Assembly (NCBI RefSeq): GCF_020080835.1
Contig: NC_058158.1
Location: 26,182,305 to 26,246,304 of the forward strand
Origin: Cotesia glomerata
Taxonomy: Eukaryota > Arthropoda > Insecta > Hymenoptera > Braconidae
Direction: 5' to 3'
Length of the DNA: 64,000 nucleotides
Under the pieces are notes generated by a model. That model saw nothing but the letters and a program-made list of their open reading frames with translations, did not search any database and was not told where the DNA came from. Every line of letters starts with the position of its first letter. The first letter of the stretch is position 1. Made by a program: the position numbers and the translations under genes. This document shows, piece after piece, positions 1 through 12,862 of the stretch.

Positions 1-3000
1 CAAGCGCATATTTATTTTTAATATCACAATTCGTTATTGTGTTCTAAGCCTGTGTGAGTTTTTTAAGTAACTATTTTAAAATTCAATGCATCCTTTAATT
101 AAGTAAATCGATATTCTATCAAGGTCAATTGATAATTTCAACTAAAATCTGAAAAGCGGCTAGAAACGATATCAGATAATGATCTAATTACAATGATTAC
201 TGATTATCGGAAATTCTTTGAGAACGACAGCCTCTGGTTATCACTACTATTTGTAACATTATTCAGCTATGAAGTTGATTAAAAATTACGTTCGAGTACG
301 TTCTATAGATAGTAGATATCATATATAGTGAAATTAAACAGTGGTACACAGAAAAAAAAAAATTAATTTGATTCAAGAGGAAAATTCTTGAATCAAGAAA
401 ATCGATTGGTTTATTTTTTTTTCAGTGTACTAAATGAAAAAAAGCCAAAAAAGCTGCATGCTTATTGCTTTGTATTGATATATTAAGTTATATCGAAACA
501 TACTGAGCCATATTAAACCAGGTATAATATAAGAATTTCTCGATCCATTGTCATCGTTTTTTCTAAGTTCAAATTTTTTTTTTTTCTTTAATTAATTTTT
601 CAATCAATACATATTTACATGTGAAAAATGCATCTCCACTTTATATTATTATTATCACTATTTTTATGTAAAAGAAATAAATTAATTCATATAAAATTAA
701 AGTTGAACCTATTGTAGGATTTTTAGGTAGACACAAAACATTACAGCTAATATTCATAAAGTCACTAATAAATTAACTACAATCTTCTACACATTAACAT
801 TTATAGAAAAATAAAAATTTTCTACTCTTTACAAGTTTAATTGTACAGTTAAAAGTACTTAATAATTTACTCAAAGGTTTATAAACTAATAATTATAAGG
901 GTGAAGGAAACTCAGATAAATAATTGATTACAATATCTTTCATCCGGTTTTTAAGTACAATTGTCTTTCAAAGCGTTTAACATCCGAATAATGTATCGTA
1001 AGTACTTGGTTTTTAGTATTTCGTTCGAATAAAACTTGATTGCCTTAACGACATACATAATTCGGTGCCAACTCTGTTATGCAGTGCATTACACCGATGT
1101 TATAATGGTGCATAAACTTGGAGGAGATTTGCAGCATGCTTAGTTTTTAGTTCCCTTTTATTGGGCCGAATATTTCGGCAAACTCTAATTATCTGTTGAT
1201 GTTTAAAAATTTTTTTACACAGTAGTTAATTATACACTCTCCAAACTGTTGGGTTATTTATAATTTTCAACTAACAGAACATGAATTTACATTGCATTTT
1301 TCGATATAAATTCACCATCTATGAAATTATCTATATATTTACAAGTGGTATTATAGGGAGTCTGACGTAAATTCATGGCCTGACGAGGATCCTTGCACTC
1401 TCTTGTGGCGGAAGACATAAAATAATAGAATGAAATTGCTAGCATTCTACTCAGAAGAAGATGCTCAGTCTGACGTCCTTTTTGTTCAATAGCTCGATTA
1501 GATCTTTACAAGTTAAGAATAATAATGAGATTTAACAGTTCAAATTGATTCAATCTATTTTGTTTCCTCGACTTTAATAGTACAAGAAAACTGTTTTGTT
1601 TTGCTTGTCAGATTACTTTTTGAACATCGTCGGTGTTAATACACTTCAGATTTACTTTATTTATATAAAAAAAAAAAAAAGTTTGGAAAATCCAAAAGTG
1701 CACGACTCATAATGATCATTTAATTATAAAATAAAAAAAAAAAAAAAACATAAGTCGTTCAAAATTAGTTGCCGAAAAAACAGCTGTACTAGGAAGATAC
1801 TGCACAAGCGCCTCTGGTGGAATAAATGTACATAATATCTATAGATATGTCACCATCCATGTTAATTTTACATGGATATATATAGATATACAGTCTTGTA
1901 GTTTTCGTTTTTTATTAATTGCAATTAAACGACACTGAATTAATTAATCATGCGCATTCAGTGACCTACAATCGTCGATTAGAATTTAAAAAAAAAAAAA
2001 TTTAACTCAAATAATGGATTTTTTCACAAGTTACAGTGTTTCCGGGTTTCACACATGACGGACAGGAAAATTTTTTGACCTATTTCGGTGTTTTTTTCCA
2101 ATTCTATTGCAGTAAATCAATTTTTAAAAAGTATGAAAATAATCTCCATTAAATTATCTCGACAATAGTATGCAAAATATCTTGATTCCGTGAACTAACA
2201 AGGCTATAATAATAAAAATAGCCGCCAAAATGAGGCGAAAAAAATTTTTCGATCGTAAAGCACTCTCTGATGCTTCGCATCATGAGTCGTGCAAAAATTA
2301 ACTTGATTCAAGAAAAAAATTCTTGAATCAAGTAAACTTTCTCAGAGTTTTTTAGTTTTTCATTATTTTCAAACCATTAAAATAAATGAAAAAGTACACA
2401 AATATGGTAAAAATTATGACTTTTGAAAAAATTTTCTGATATGACATAATCTGGTTTTATTTGGTTATAAAGGGAAATAAAAAAATAATTTATTGTAATT
2501 TTTCATTTTTTTTTTTAAACTTGTGCATTAATTCGATAAATTTCTAAGGAAAGATAAAAATGATTTTTATTATAAAAAATAAAACTTTGAACTTAATTCT
2601 TTTAAGGAGATGATTCAGCGAGCATGCGCCTCACCTTGGAGATTTTCAATACTACCTTTGGTTAAAAAGTTATATAAAGATATACACGACCATATCTGGT
2701 TTTATATGGGCATATCAAGTCATTTCGAGACATATCGAGCCAGATAGGTGATGGTCACACGGAAAGATTAAAACTTGACTGGTTTGTGTTCTGCACCAGA
2801 TTCAGTCGTGTGCAAGAAAAAATAGAAAAAAAATTAGTTTACACCGGACTGAGTCTGGTGCACACACGATCTTGTATTTAAAAAAAAAGTACTAATATTT
2901 TGACCTTCAATAAAAGTGAGTAATAAAAGAAGAAAGAATGATTATTTATTTTTCACAGACTTTTTCTTGAATGCAGATATTTAATTTTTCAGCTCTTGTA

Positions 3001-3830
3001 ATTTTAAGCTATTGTATTTTTATTATCTTCAGTAATGCTCTTATATGTTTTTAGAAAAACTTGTTTTTAATTATTTTCCTACCAAAACGAGACTTCAAAA
3101 GAATTTTTCAATTACCCATGTAACAAAATTATAAGCCAAATAGAAGCGTAAAATTGAACTGATAGATGATCCGATAATAAGATCAAGTGATAGATGGAAA
3201 AAGATTAAAGTCGGAGTTAATAAGAGTAATCATCGCAAAGACGGATCTAGTGAATTACTTCAGAACTGAAATTGTTTGCGCATTATTTTTTTATTCCATC
3301 TAATATCGGAAATAATCAATTTACACTTAATGATATGTATTATTCATTTCCACTATCTGTTAGTAGCAAGCTTATGAATAAGACCACATCTCATTGTGAA
3401 TCAATCGATTTAATCAAATCTTCATACATGTTTTTGTAGTAAATTAAATGATTTACAAAAAAAAGACTGATATGTTTAAGCGATTACTCTAACCATTTCA
3501 AAGATATTCGATACCAAAGTTTGAAGAATTTGTCTATAAAATTTTTTTTAAAATGGTGATAAATTAAAATGGCTTGATATGGCCAATTTTCATATCAGGC
3601 CACACGTTAAAAACTATAGATGGAAATATAGACCATATCAGGCCATATAAAATTTCTTGATATGACTATAAATGATCGTTCAGGTCATATCAGAAAATTT
3701 TCTTTCAAATAAGTATATCTAACAATATTCAATGCTGTAAAGAAAAAATTAGTGAAACATGAAATTACAATTATTAATAATGCGATTTTTGTCTATAAAA
3801 GGGTTAAGTTTATCCCGAGTAATAAAATAA
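1..3830. other. No gene seen; AT-rich unique DNA with small repeats
   Basis: No supported gene. There is a short MITE-like stretch near 335-430 that starts ACACAGAAAAA and ends in a T run plus CAGTGT; it contains the inverted pair GATTCAAGA/TCTTGAATC, and the same internal motif recurs near 2295-2330. CATATC-type motifs recur near 470-540, 2680-2750 and 3565-3700. A pair of inverted segments around CTGCACCAG lies at 2795-2865. Confidence 0.5.
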
Positions 3831-3928
3831 TATAGTAGTCTATATTGTAAGGATGTCACTAAAGAGAGTAAAAGAATCATGGGGAAATTGACGACAAAAG
3901 GGTGGTCCGGTTTCGGGTGAAAAGCAAA

Positions 3929-4111
3929 ATGGATGACCGGATTCTTTCCTGTCGTTTCGAAGATGCATCACCTCATTTTCTCGATATCTTACGGCAAATA
4001 ACTTTCGTGCTAATAACTCTATTGATGGTCATATACGAGCAAACTGACGAAGTAGAAGTCAGAAGAATAGTAAAAGAGAGTTTCTCCGAGATTATATTAG
4101 ATAGATGGTAG
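3929..4111 (+). CDS. Short hypothetical ORF with one hydrophobic segment
   Basis: This 60-codon ATG frame stays open upstream to about 3872, after a TAA. The product has a polar N-terminal part, one hydrophobic stretch (ITFVLITLLMVIY, about residues 25-37) that could span a membrane, and a charged C-terminal part ending in SEIILDRW. I do not recognise a family. The stretch is less AT-rich than its surroundings, so it could be the last exon of an unseen gene or a chance frame. No neighbouring exon or clear splice acceptor supports it. Confidence 0.22.
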   Translation: MDDRILSCRFEDASPHFLDILRQITFVLITLLMVIYEQTDEVEVRRIVKESFSEIILDRW

Positions 4112-4615
4112 CTTTTAACGGAATTATTTATTAGTTTGTTGTCCTGTACAGATGGGATTATTGTATAGATGTCTTAGCAGTGTACAGTATCAAATTACGG
4201 TTGATGTTTATTTTGTTTAATGATATTAGATAAAAATATCTAATGAACATAGAGCATCCTCTTAATTACGCAACCATTATTAATTTGGCAGCACGGCAAA
4301 ATAATCTATGAGACAGAAAATTAAACGAAAATTAGATAACATCGAGAAAATTATCTGGAATTAGCTTTGAATGAAAAAGGGTATGAAATAGTTAGCGATT
4401 AGTGAGAGAGGGAAAATAACGAGTACGCAGTAACACAAACTATACAAAGGGATGCAACAGCCTTTGAACTATATTTGAGTTTAGTTTTGTTTCTAGTTTT
4501 TTTTCACCCAAAGTTTGATAGAGTTTAATCGATAGAAAAAAGTTATGAATTGATTGACCTCTATACCAGTGAAATTTTAGCTATTGCTGAGGATGTAGAT
4601 ATAATAATTTAAAAC
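4112..4615. other. No gene seen
   Basis: Unique AT-rich sequence between the small ORF and the start of the dispersed repeat. Nothing was recognised in it. Confidence 0.5.
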
Positions 4616-5310
4616 AAAAATTAGGAAAACGGTTGACCCTGAAGGCCATCCCTGCAACTTCCCGCCAATTCTATACCTAAACGCTTGAAATTGCACTTAT
4701 CACGTTTTTGAGCTCTTCGAGCTCATAAATACAATTTGTGTGTTATTTTGAGCTCCCCGTGCTCAAAAAAGTAGCTTTTGTATGCTTTTGAGCTCTTCGA
4801 GCTCAAAATTTTGATAGAAGTTCGATAAAACACTATTTTTTGAATTTTCAAATCGCAATAACTTTTGAATGAATGAACCGATTTTCACGCGGTTGGTGGC
4901 ATTCAACGCAGTTTTTTAAGTTTCATGGAGAATCTTCAAGTTTAAATTGATAGAACAAAAAATTTCGAAGTAATTCCGAAAAAACACGGTTTTCGGTTTT
5001 CTCTCGTCAACGATAACTCACGAACGAATCGACCGATTTTGACCGGACTGGCGGCGATCGACGTGGTTTTTTGATCTTAAGAGCTGATTAGTTTTTGGAA
5101 TTGATCGGTAAAGCCGTTTAAAAGTTATTCCAAAAAAACCACTTTTAAAAAAAATTTTTTTTGTAGTTTTTTTGCGATTTCTCAAAATCTACTGGTCCGA
5201 ATCGTTCCAAAGTATATACAAAATCTAAGTTTGGTCAAGCCCTTTAGAATGGCACCAACCACGATCAAATCGCTCAAGCCGTTCAAAAGTTATAAGAGGT
5301 TTACATACAT

Positions 5311-5361
<51 letters not shown>

Positions 5362-5365
<4 letters not shown>

Positions 5366-7188
5366 CAACGCAAGATGAACTGGACGACATTCCACCTGTC
5401 ACTGAAGAAGAATTGTTGGAGGCCTGTAATCGGGTAGGAAATAATAAAGCGCCGGGATTGGACGGAATCCCTAATATAGCCTTGAAAACCATCATAAAGG
5501 CAGCACCAACATTATTTCTAGACGCTTACAACGCATGCCTCAAGGAGGGGACTTTTCCTCGTAAGTGGAAACAGCAACGGTTAGTACTTTTACCTAAAGG
5601 AAAGAAACCGCCAGAAGAACCGTCATCTTACCGACCACTCTGCATGCTAGATACGGCGGGTAAGATATTTGAGCGTATCATCCATCAGCGAATAGATGCA
5701 GTAGTCGACCCCCTCTTGGCAGACAACCAGTATGGATTCCGGAAAGGACGATCAACCCTGGACGCGATCAACCTGGTTGTTAATACGGCCAAAGAGGCAA
5801 TCGCAGGAACTAGATGGAAGGGTGGAACGAAGAAGTACTGCCTGGTGGCTGCCTTGGACATCAAAAATGCTTTCAATTCCGCTAATTGGGACTGCATCAT
5901 GCAAGCTCTCGACGAGAAGAACGTGCCAACATATCTTCGCAGACTAGTGATTAGCTATTTTACAGATAGAGTGCTGAAATACGATACAAAGAATGGTCCA
6001 AAAGAGTATGATATAACCGGTGGTGTGCCACAGGGCTCTGTTCTTGGTCCACTTCTGTGGAATATCATGTATGACGGGCTCCTGAGACTGAAGCTTCCAA
6101 GATGTGTCAAACTGGTAGCGTATGCGGATGATGTTGCCGCAGTGATCGTCGCCAAACACCTCGACGAGATTCAACATCTGTTTGACATCACTTTTGAGAA
6201 GATCAACCAGTGGATGGATACAGTGAACCTACAACTGGCCAAGCAGAAGACCGAAGCAGTGCTTATTACCAGCCGAAAAGAAGTTGAAACAATTAAGATT
6301 AATGTCGGTGACCGAGAAATCACATCACAACCATTTATCCGTTATCTGGGAGTGATGCTGGATGCACGACTCAACTTCAAACAGCAGGTGGAACATGTCA
6401 GTGCCAAAGCGTCAGTAGTGAGGGCTAGTCTCGCACGGCTGATGCCTAACATCGGAGGCCCAATGCAGAGCAGGAGGCTACTATTGTCATCAGTAGTCAC
6501 ATCAGTGCTCACTTACGGAATATCCATTTGGGCTGATGCACTGGAAACCCAAGAATCATGGAGAAAAGCTGGACCAATATACCGACAGAGTGCCCTACGA
6601 GTAGCTAGTGCCTTCCGCACTCTATCAGAAGAAGCAGTGTGCGTCATTGCTGGAACCCTACCTCTTAGAGTTCTAGCAGAGGAAAGACGGGCCCTTTACC
6701 AACGAAAAAGGTCAACTGCACTGAGCCCGGAAGAACTTAGAATTGAAGAACGGCAAAAGAGCATAGGCCGATGGCAACTACAATGGGATGCTGCAGAGAA
6801 GGGTAGGTGGACGCACCGTCTCATACCTCGGGTCGACATTTGGCTTAACCGGAATCACGGTGAGGTCAATTACTATCTTACGCAGATGTTGTCGGGACAT
6901 GGGTGTTTTCGAGAGTATCTACACCGCTTTAAGCACGATGACTCTTCGGAGTGCCCGTCCTGCCCAGGAGCTGCTGAAGACGCGGAGCACGTCTTCTTTG
7001 TATGTCCTCGTTTCGATCCACAGCGTGAAGAACTGGAGAGGATCCTGAACCAGAGAATGCAACCAGATTCACTAGTAGAAGCAATGTTGTCATCAGAAGC
7101 TGCCTGGAACGCTACCAACACGTTTGCAACAGAAGTCCTTAAAGACTTGCGTTCCACCGAAAGAAAAAGAGCAAATAGCAGAAGATAG
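5362..7188 (+). CDS. R1-clade ORF2 fragment: reverse transcriptase plus CCHC
   Basis: The frame is open from the insertion junction to the stop at 7188, without a break. Reverse transcriptase motifs appear in order: NNKAPGLDGIPN, the QYGFRKGRST block, ALDIKNAFNSANW (first catalytic Asp), GGVPQGSVLGP, and the YADD box in KLVAYADDVAAV. Near the C terminus CPSC, an H eight residues later and a C after four more residues form the CX2CX8HX4C knuckle typical of R1-type ORF2. In the family the protein primes reverse transcription from nicked target DNA. The upstream AP-like endonuclease is absent, so this copy cannot be autonomous. A related copy with part of the endonuclease lies at 56339-59369. 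Confidence 0.85.
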
Positions 7189-7426
7189 AAGGAAGATAGT
7201 TAACACCTTAGCCACCAGAAGGAAGAGCAGTGGCTAGATCCTCCCTTCACGAAGTAATGCCTGACGGCGGTTTCCATGAGAGATTAGAGGAAAGAAGGAA
7301 AAGGGGTTTAGGGTTTAGTGGGTAGGGGCGTTAGTGTCGAGTTAGTATGACGCTGCGTCGAGTCGCCACATATCCAGGCCAAACAGCTATGCCTAGAATC
7401 CGTAATAAGGATTCCCCCCCCTACAA

Positions 7427-7442
<16 letters not shown>
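5364..7442 (+). mobile_element. R1-clade non-LTR retrotransposon, 5'-truncated, in (AC)n
   Basis: Sequence starts directly against an (AC)n tract and ends in an A run of about 20 that abuts (AC)n again. It contains most of ORF2 (RT and the C-terminal zinc knuckle) plus a 3' UTR of about 250 bp; ORF1 and the endonuclease are missing. R1-clade families such as Waldo and Mino are known to use AC-type microsatellites, and this position fits that habit. The 3' UTR has a stem TAGCCAC/GTGGCTA at 7210-7235. Confidence 0.85.
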
Positions 7443-7483
<41 letters not shown>

Positions 7484-7707
7484 TACATACATACATACAT
7501 ACATACATACAAACATACAGACACCATCGCGGGAATAGTCAGGGAAGCTTTCTAGGACCTCGAAACGTCGAGATTCGATGAAAACTCGATTTTCGTAAAA
7601 CGGGGTGAAAACAATAACTTCCCGATTTTTGAAAATCTTCGATTTTCTTAGCGGGAAGTTAAAAAAGATAAAAAATCTAAACTAGCTCCTTACTAGCACT
7701 TATTTAA

Positions 7708-8432
7708 GGTGGATGGCCACTGTGAGGATCGAAAAAATAGGTGATTTTCGGGAATTTTTTTGACTGGGATAATAAAGGAATTTGGGGATCGGGTTTTTTT
7801 TTGTTTTATAAAGTATACATTGCAGATTATTCTTCTAAATTTTTATCCAAAAATATCATATTGTTACAAAGTTATTAGCATTTTTGTGGGACACCAAAAA
7901 AATTTCCCCCTCCATGATACGATCTCTAACTAAAAAACGGATTATCTAAAACAAAAAAACGGAAGAGCGTTGTAATCTGCATGCGTGTGGTTATCGTTGC
8001 ACGTAGGGGATTTTGAAAATTTGGATTTAAAAAAAAATGGCGACATTGAAAATTTTTTCGTTTTTTTCCTCATTTTTTTGGATTCAAACAGCCCTAAAAA
8101 ATCTTAAAAATCAAAATTTCCAAAATCCCCTACGTGCAACTATAGCTACTGAATAGACGAATACGGGGGAAAAAAAAAGTCGCAAATCGGTTCATATTTA
8201 TGCAAATTACAGTTCTCATCAGTTCAAAAAAAGTAGTTTCGAGAAAAACGCGTTTTCGTCGGAATGCCGCGCGTGTAAAGTCATTTGACGCGCTGTCACA
8301 AAAATGACTATAACTCGGAAAATATTCGGAATTTTGATACCAAACTCTAGATACATATTTTTAAATCTATAAACTTGGATTTAATAAGAAAAAAAAAATT
8401 TTTTTTTTGAAATTTCACAGTGGCCATCCCCC
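7708..8432. mobile_element. Non-autonomous DNA transposon with TTAA duplications
   Basis: TTAA at 7704-7707 and 8433-8436 flank terminal inverted repeats that read GGTGGATGGCCACTGTGA on the left and complement GGGGGATGGCCACTGTGA on the right. An inner inverted pair around CCCCTACGTG (about 8000 and 8130) adds foldback potential. TTAA duplications are typical of piggyBac and Kolobok. No transposase is present. Confidence 0.75.
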
Positions 8433-11330
8433 TTAATCATAAAAAATATTGATGGTTTTGAACAAGAAACAAATAACCGAAACTTATCGACGAGTACGAG
8501 TGTATTGAGCATTACCATAATATTTGTTTTAATTGATTTACAATAAAGGCAAACAATGTAATCCATTGGCCGTCAACAATTGGCTTGTTTATACGACGGG
8601 TTGGTAGTACATAATGTTGCCGTATAACTTATTGTTTGTTACATAGAGTTCATTAGTACCCCTATGGGAATGCTGATGTTCCATGTGGTCGAAGCTTGAG
8701 CTTGTATTGACCGTTAAAACACCTCGAGAGAACATGCATCACGTGTTTAATGATCGTAGTCAATGTAACGCTAAACTACCGCCATCATTAGGTTTAAACC
8801 AATATAGAATTCCATGACTGATTTATTTCCAAGTAAACTATTATGCCAGTAATATGATAAGAACGTATCAAATCTACAGTTAAGTAAAAAAATATTTTTA
8901 TACACTATAAAAAAAACGAAACTAGTTGATTTAAGAAAAATATTCTTGATCTTAAAAAATTACTTCGAAGAGAATCTTTACGTCTTGATTCAAGAATTTC
9001 TTGTCTTCAAACTCGATTTCTTAGCTCAAGAAATTCTACAATTTTGATCAGAAGTCAAAAAATTGGATATGTCCAGATACAACCTGATACGCCCATATAA
9101 GGCCTAATAAAGTCATACATGCCGATGTATAATTTGTCGACGAAAGGTAGTGTTGAAAATCTCTGTTAGAGGGCGCAGGATGACTGAACCGTCACCTCAC
9201 GATAGAATTAATTTGAGGTTCTAAGTTGTAAAATAAAAATTCTTTTTCTAACTCTCCCAAGGAGCTCATCTAAAATTGGTTTTTAGTTTAATCAACTACT
9301 AAATCAATTTTGTGTAATGAAACATATTAATTGACATACAAATTTTTAGAAAAAATAAATAATTATGTCAAATTATTCTTTTACTCTTGTACATCACCCG
9401 ATTTGGCCATATATGAAAATTTTTTTTACGGATTATCTTGTTTAAAAACAGTAGTGCTTCGTTTAAGACTAAATTTCTTGAATAAAAAATTTTATCTCTT
9501 CATCCAAGAATTTTATGTTCTTGACTCAAAAGTAAATTTTTTAAATTAAAAGAACTGAATATTTTCAAATAAAACTGAAATTTTGTAGAGAATATTTTGC
9601 GCGAATCAAGTAGATTTTTTTTCAGTATATATACATTGTTGTGAACCACAAAAGCTGCGGGCTGGTAAATATTATCAATATGAAATATACGTTTCGAAAG
9701 CATTGTGGACCAAACAAAGCTTACAATCGAGCCTGTTTTTATGAATGCTCGGTAAATCTCGATTTTTATTAAACGACAGAGTATTACAGAAAATAGTAGA
9801 AAAAATGCTGATTCTGATTTTCCCTGCGGGCGTCTCTAAGTTTTAATCATTAAACGACTTGGAAATATTATAAAAATATTATTTTTCAATCCCTATAATC
9901 TTTAAATATTTTTGAAGCAATAGATTTAAAAGATTGATCGGAATAGAAATTGTCATGAAGAAAGCATCTTGAAATAAAGCTCATGAATATATGTCTATCT
10001 TTGAAATTATTTTATATCTAATTTATAAATTCTTATAGCGTACGAAACTGAATGATACAATTTCATGTCTAAAATGAGATCAAACAATTTAAAATTTATT
10101 TAAACTATTTTTCAAGCAGAGTTAAAAAACATAAGTATAACCAAGTTCCTTTCAGTTTCTATTCACTCACAACTTTTTTATTCACATCACAGAAAATTGC
10201 TGTGGAATACTTACCGTTAGAGAAAAAATGTACGCACTTCACTCAATGTATTGCTTTTTAAGCGACGATTTTATTCAAGTAATACATTTTCAAATTAACT
10301 GTCTGAATATATAAAACGTGAATAAATAATAAGCCATCAAAGAAAATATCAAAGTAAATATAACTTAAATTTTAAGAGAACCGTTTTAGTGGCTATATTT
10401 TTATTCACTTTTTTCGAAATATTTTTTAATACGTGAGTGCGGAATTTTCTAAACTATTCATAATAAGTAGATTAATATTTTTTTTTTTTAAATACGTTAA
10501 TTAAACTCTACAGACGGATAATGAAATATGTTATTTTCTTTGATGTACAGCTTTTTGAAAGTAACTTTTTAATGTATAAATCAGTGAGTCTGTGTAATGC
10601 AGAAGTTAAAACTAGAAAAAATAAACCATGAAGATAAAATCTTTGGTTTCTCTAAATCTGCAGTCACTCATAGTTCACTTCAACATGGAAGCTCTTACGT
10701 TCCATTACCCTAAAGCTGCTCTCTATAACATTAGTGCTTGAAAGCATGACCAGTTCATGCAAATCGCCGCAGACGAATCGAAAAGACCAGTCTACCAAAT
10801 AGCTTATGCTCTATTCTCGGTATACTTTGGCTACCTGTTTCGAAAATGAGCACCTGTTTCAATCTTTATATCCTCGTTTATACTATCAAACATTTATGAA
10901 GGTAATTGAGTTTTCAGCTAAGTTAATATATTAAGTGAATAGACAATAAATAATAGTTGTTAGAGAAAGTTGCGAGACTAAATTCGAGAGCCACACAATG
11001 CTGGGCGAATCTCGGTCAATAATATTTAAAGTTGAAAATCAATCAATTAAATTGGTAGTTACAGTCTCGGGAGTTAGTCGTATATTGATTTGATTTCGTA
11101 TGGGCTATAACTTTGTGAAGACTAAGAGCTAAATCTTACGTAGAATTTACGAATTGGATTACTCAGGTGCTGCCAATTATTGCAGTATTGTTATTTATTG
11201 AAGGGGGATTTCCACGAAAATTTTGCATGAGAACAAATGAAAATTTTGCATGAGAACAAATGAAAATTTATTTCAACAATATTGTGTTTTCATACAGATG
11301 TGTAATGTTTGTAACGTCCACGTTTTCAAA
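8433..11330. other. No gene seen; unique AT-rich DNA
   Basis: No supported coding region. A MITE-like patch with TTGATTCAAGAA motifs lies near 8900-9060 and a related scrap near 9590-9630. A tandem doublet of an 18-bp unit (GAACAAATGAAAATTT type) lies at about 11230-11270. The rest, including 10600-10900, looks like single-copy DNA. Confidence 0.45.
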
Positions 11331-11339
11331 AATTATAAA

Positions 11340-12240
11340 AATAAATAATTTATTTGTCCCCGGCTCGAAATTTGCTCGCCGGAGTCCAGGGTCATAAACG
11401 GGAATTACATTATCAATAACAAAATAATAAACAAAACTCTTCATTTTAAATAAATCAAAGAAAAAAAGAAAAACCTCTTTATTGGCCTGATCATATTAAT
11501 AAACGATATAAACAATATTAACAAATTAAACAATATAAACAATATATTAGAACACTCTTTTCACACATACTCGCGGTTCAAAATCGCGAACTAACTGTCA
11601 AGAGCTGGTTCCCCGCTTTCCCAGGAGACTAGCCGTCACCCCTGGGCCTAAACCTCTACCCCGAGAGCGAATGGAGAGTGTCCTCTTCGCCCCCACCTAC
11701 ACGGCTTATGATCACCTACCGTACCTCTGCTGAAGGCTTCGGCACGGGGAGAAGCACTTTCATCCGGTCGGTTCATGATACTTACCTGGGCCTTGGTCAG
11801 ACTCCAGGTAGAGTATCATCCTCTGGAATTACTTGGTGAAGAGTATTCGCCCGAGTAATTCTCCCGAGAAAGAACTGCTTGATTTATCGAGCCAAATTTT
11901 GGCGTTTATCATTTTTTGCCTAACTCTCTTGTATCGAAAAGGAAGAGTCGTTTTAGACACCTATCCGTTGTCCTCGAACTAGCACTCAAAAATAATTATT
12001 TATTATTTTAATCGCAATTTCCTTCATTTTCTATCCATTCGTCTTGCCAAATTCTAAGTTTTTATTTTTGAAACTCAAATCTTTATTATTTTAATCGCAA
12101 TTTCCTTCATTCTCTATCCATTCATTGCGTCAAATTCACAATTCTTTATTATTTTAATCGCAATTTCCTTCATTATATATCCATTCGTTGATTTTTCCAT
12201 ACTAAATTGTCCTCGGGACTTATAAAATTTTCGCTTACCT
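11340..12240. other. GC-richer island, probable transposon remnant
   Basis: Base composition rises sharply at about 11590-11900 against an AT-rich background, with several small inverted repeats (for example CTGAAGGCTTCGG). No long ORF is present. The abrupt edge and the neighbouring tandem copies suggest an LTR or another element remnant, but no ends or target duplication could be fixed. Confidence 0.3.
11995..12190 (+). repeat. Three tandem copies of a ~70-bp unit
   Basis: The core TTTATTATTTTAATCGCAAT followed by TTCCTTCATT and TATCCATTC appears three times, starting near 12000, 12082 and 12148, with diverged spacers. Confidence 0.8.
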
Positions 12241-12862
12241 AATTTATTTCTTACAAAATAATAATCGTCAATTCTTTCATTTTATATCCATTCATCACTT
12301 TCCCATACTAAATCTTGTTCGGAACTTAGAATAATTTTCCCAGTCTTTTAATTTCTTTTACAATTAATTCGTTCGGCTTCGTAATAATTTCTCACACGCT
12401 TAATTTCTTAATTTTAATCATACCTTCAGTAACAATAATATAAAATTATTAACTAAATACAATAATTAAATAATAATCGCCGCACTAATAACAATAATTG
12501 TTTCTATTAATTTTTAAGTAATTAATAAAAAAATAAACTAAAATACTCAAATACAAAAGTAAAATTTGGGTCATATGTTTATGCTTTATTTATTTCTGAG
12601 AACATCTTCTATTTGTATTGAGTTATTGGTATCATAAAAACATATAATAAATACAACAGACAAGGAAGAGTTTTTATGACAAAAGCTTTAAAAAAAAATA
12701 ATTTTTAAAAGGAACAGACTATTTTTCTTGAAAAAATTTTTTAATTATATTTCGAATGTCGCTCTTCGTAATTATACGTGCAGAGCCATCTTCTATCGTT
12801 TCAATCCACTCTATTCAGAGTATACTAAAAATAATTGTTTAGTTTCCACGTTATCTACTTAC

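Larger units (their letters stand above)
4616..7665. repeat. HINE-like dispersed repeat, copy a (split by R1-like insertion)
   Basis: One end begins TTAGGAAAACGGTTGACC and carries AACTTCCCGC about 45 bp inside; the other end is GCGGGAAGTT at about 7650-7660. The body has palindromes of the form GAGCTC-N3-GAGCTC (three near 4700-4815) and an (AC)n tract at 5312-5363 that resumes at 7443-7479. The R1-like element occupies 5364-7442. At least five more copies occur in the window. The terminal layout suggests a non-autonomous Helentron/Helitron-like element. No protein is encoded by the repeat itself. Confidence 0.75.
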
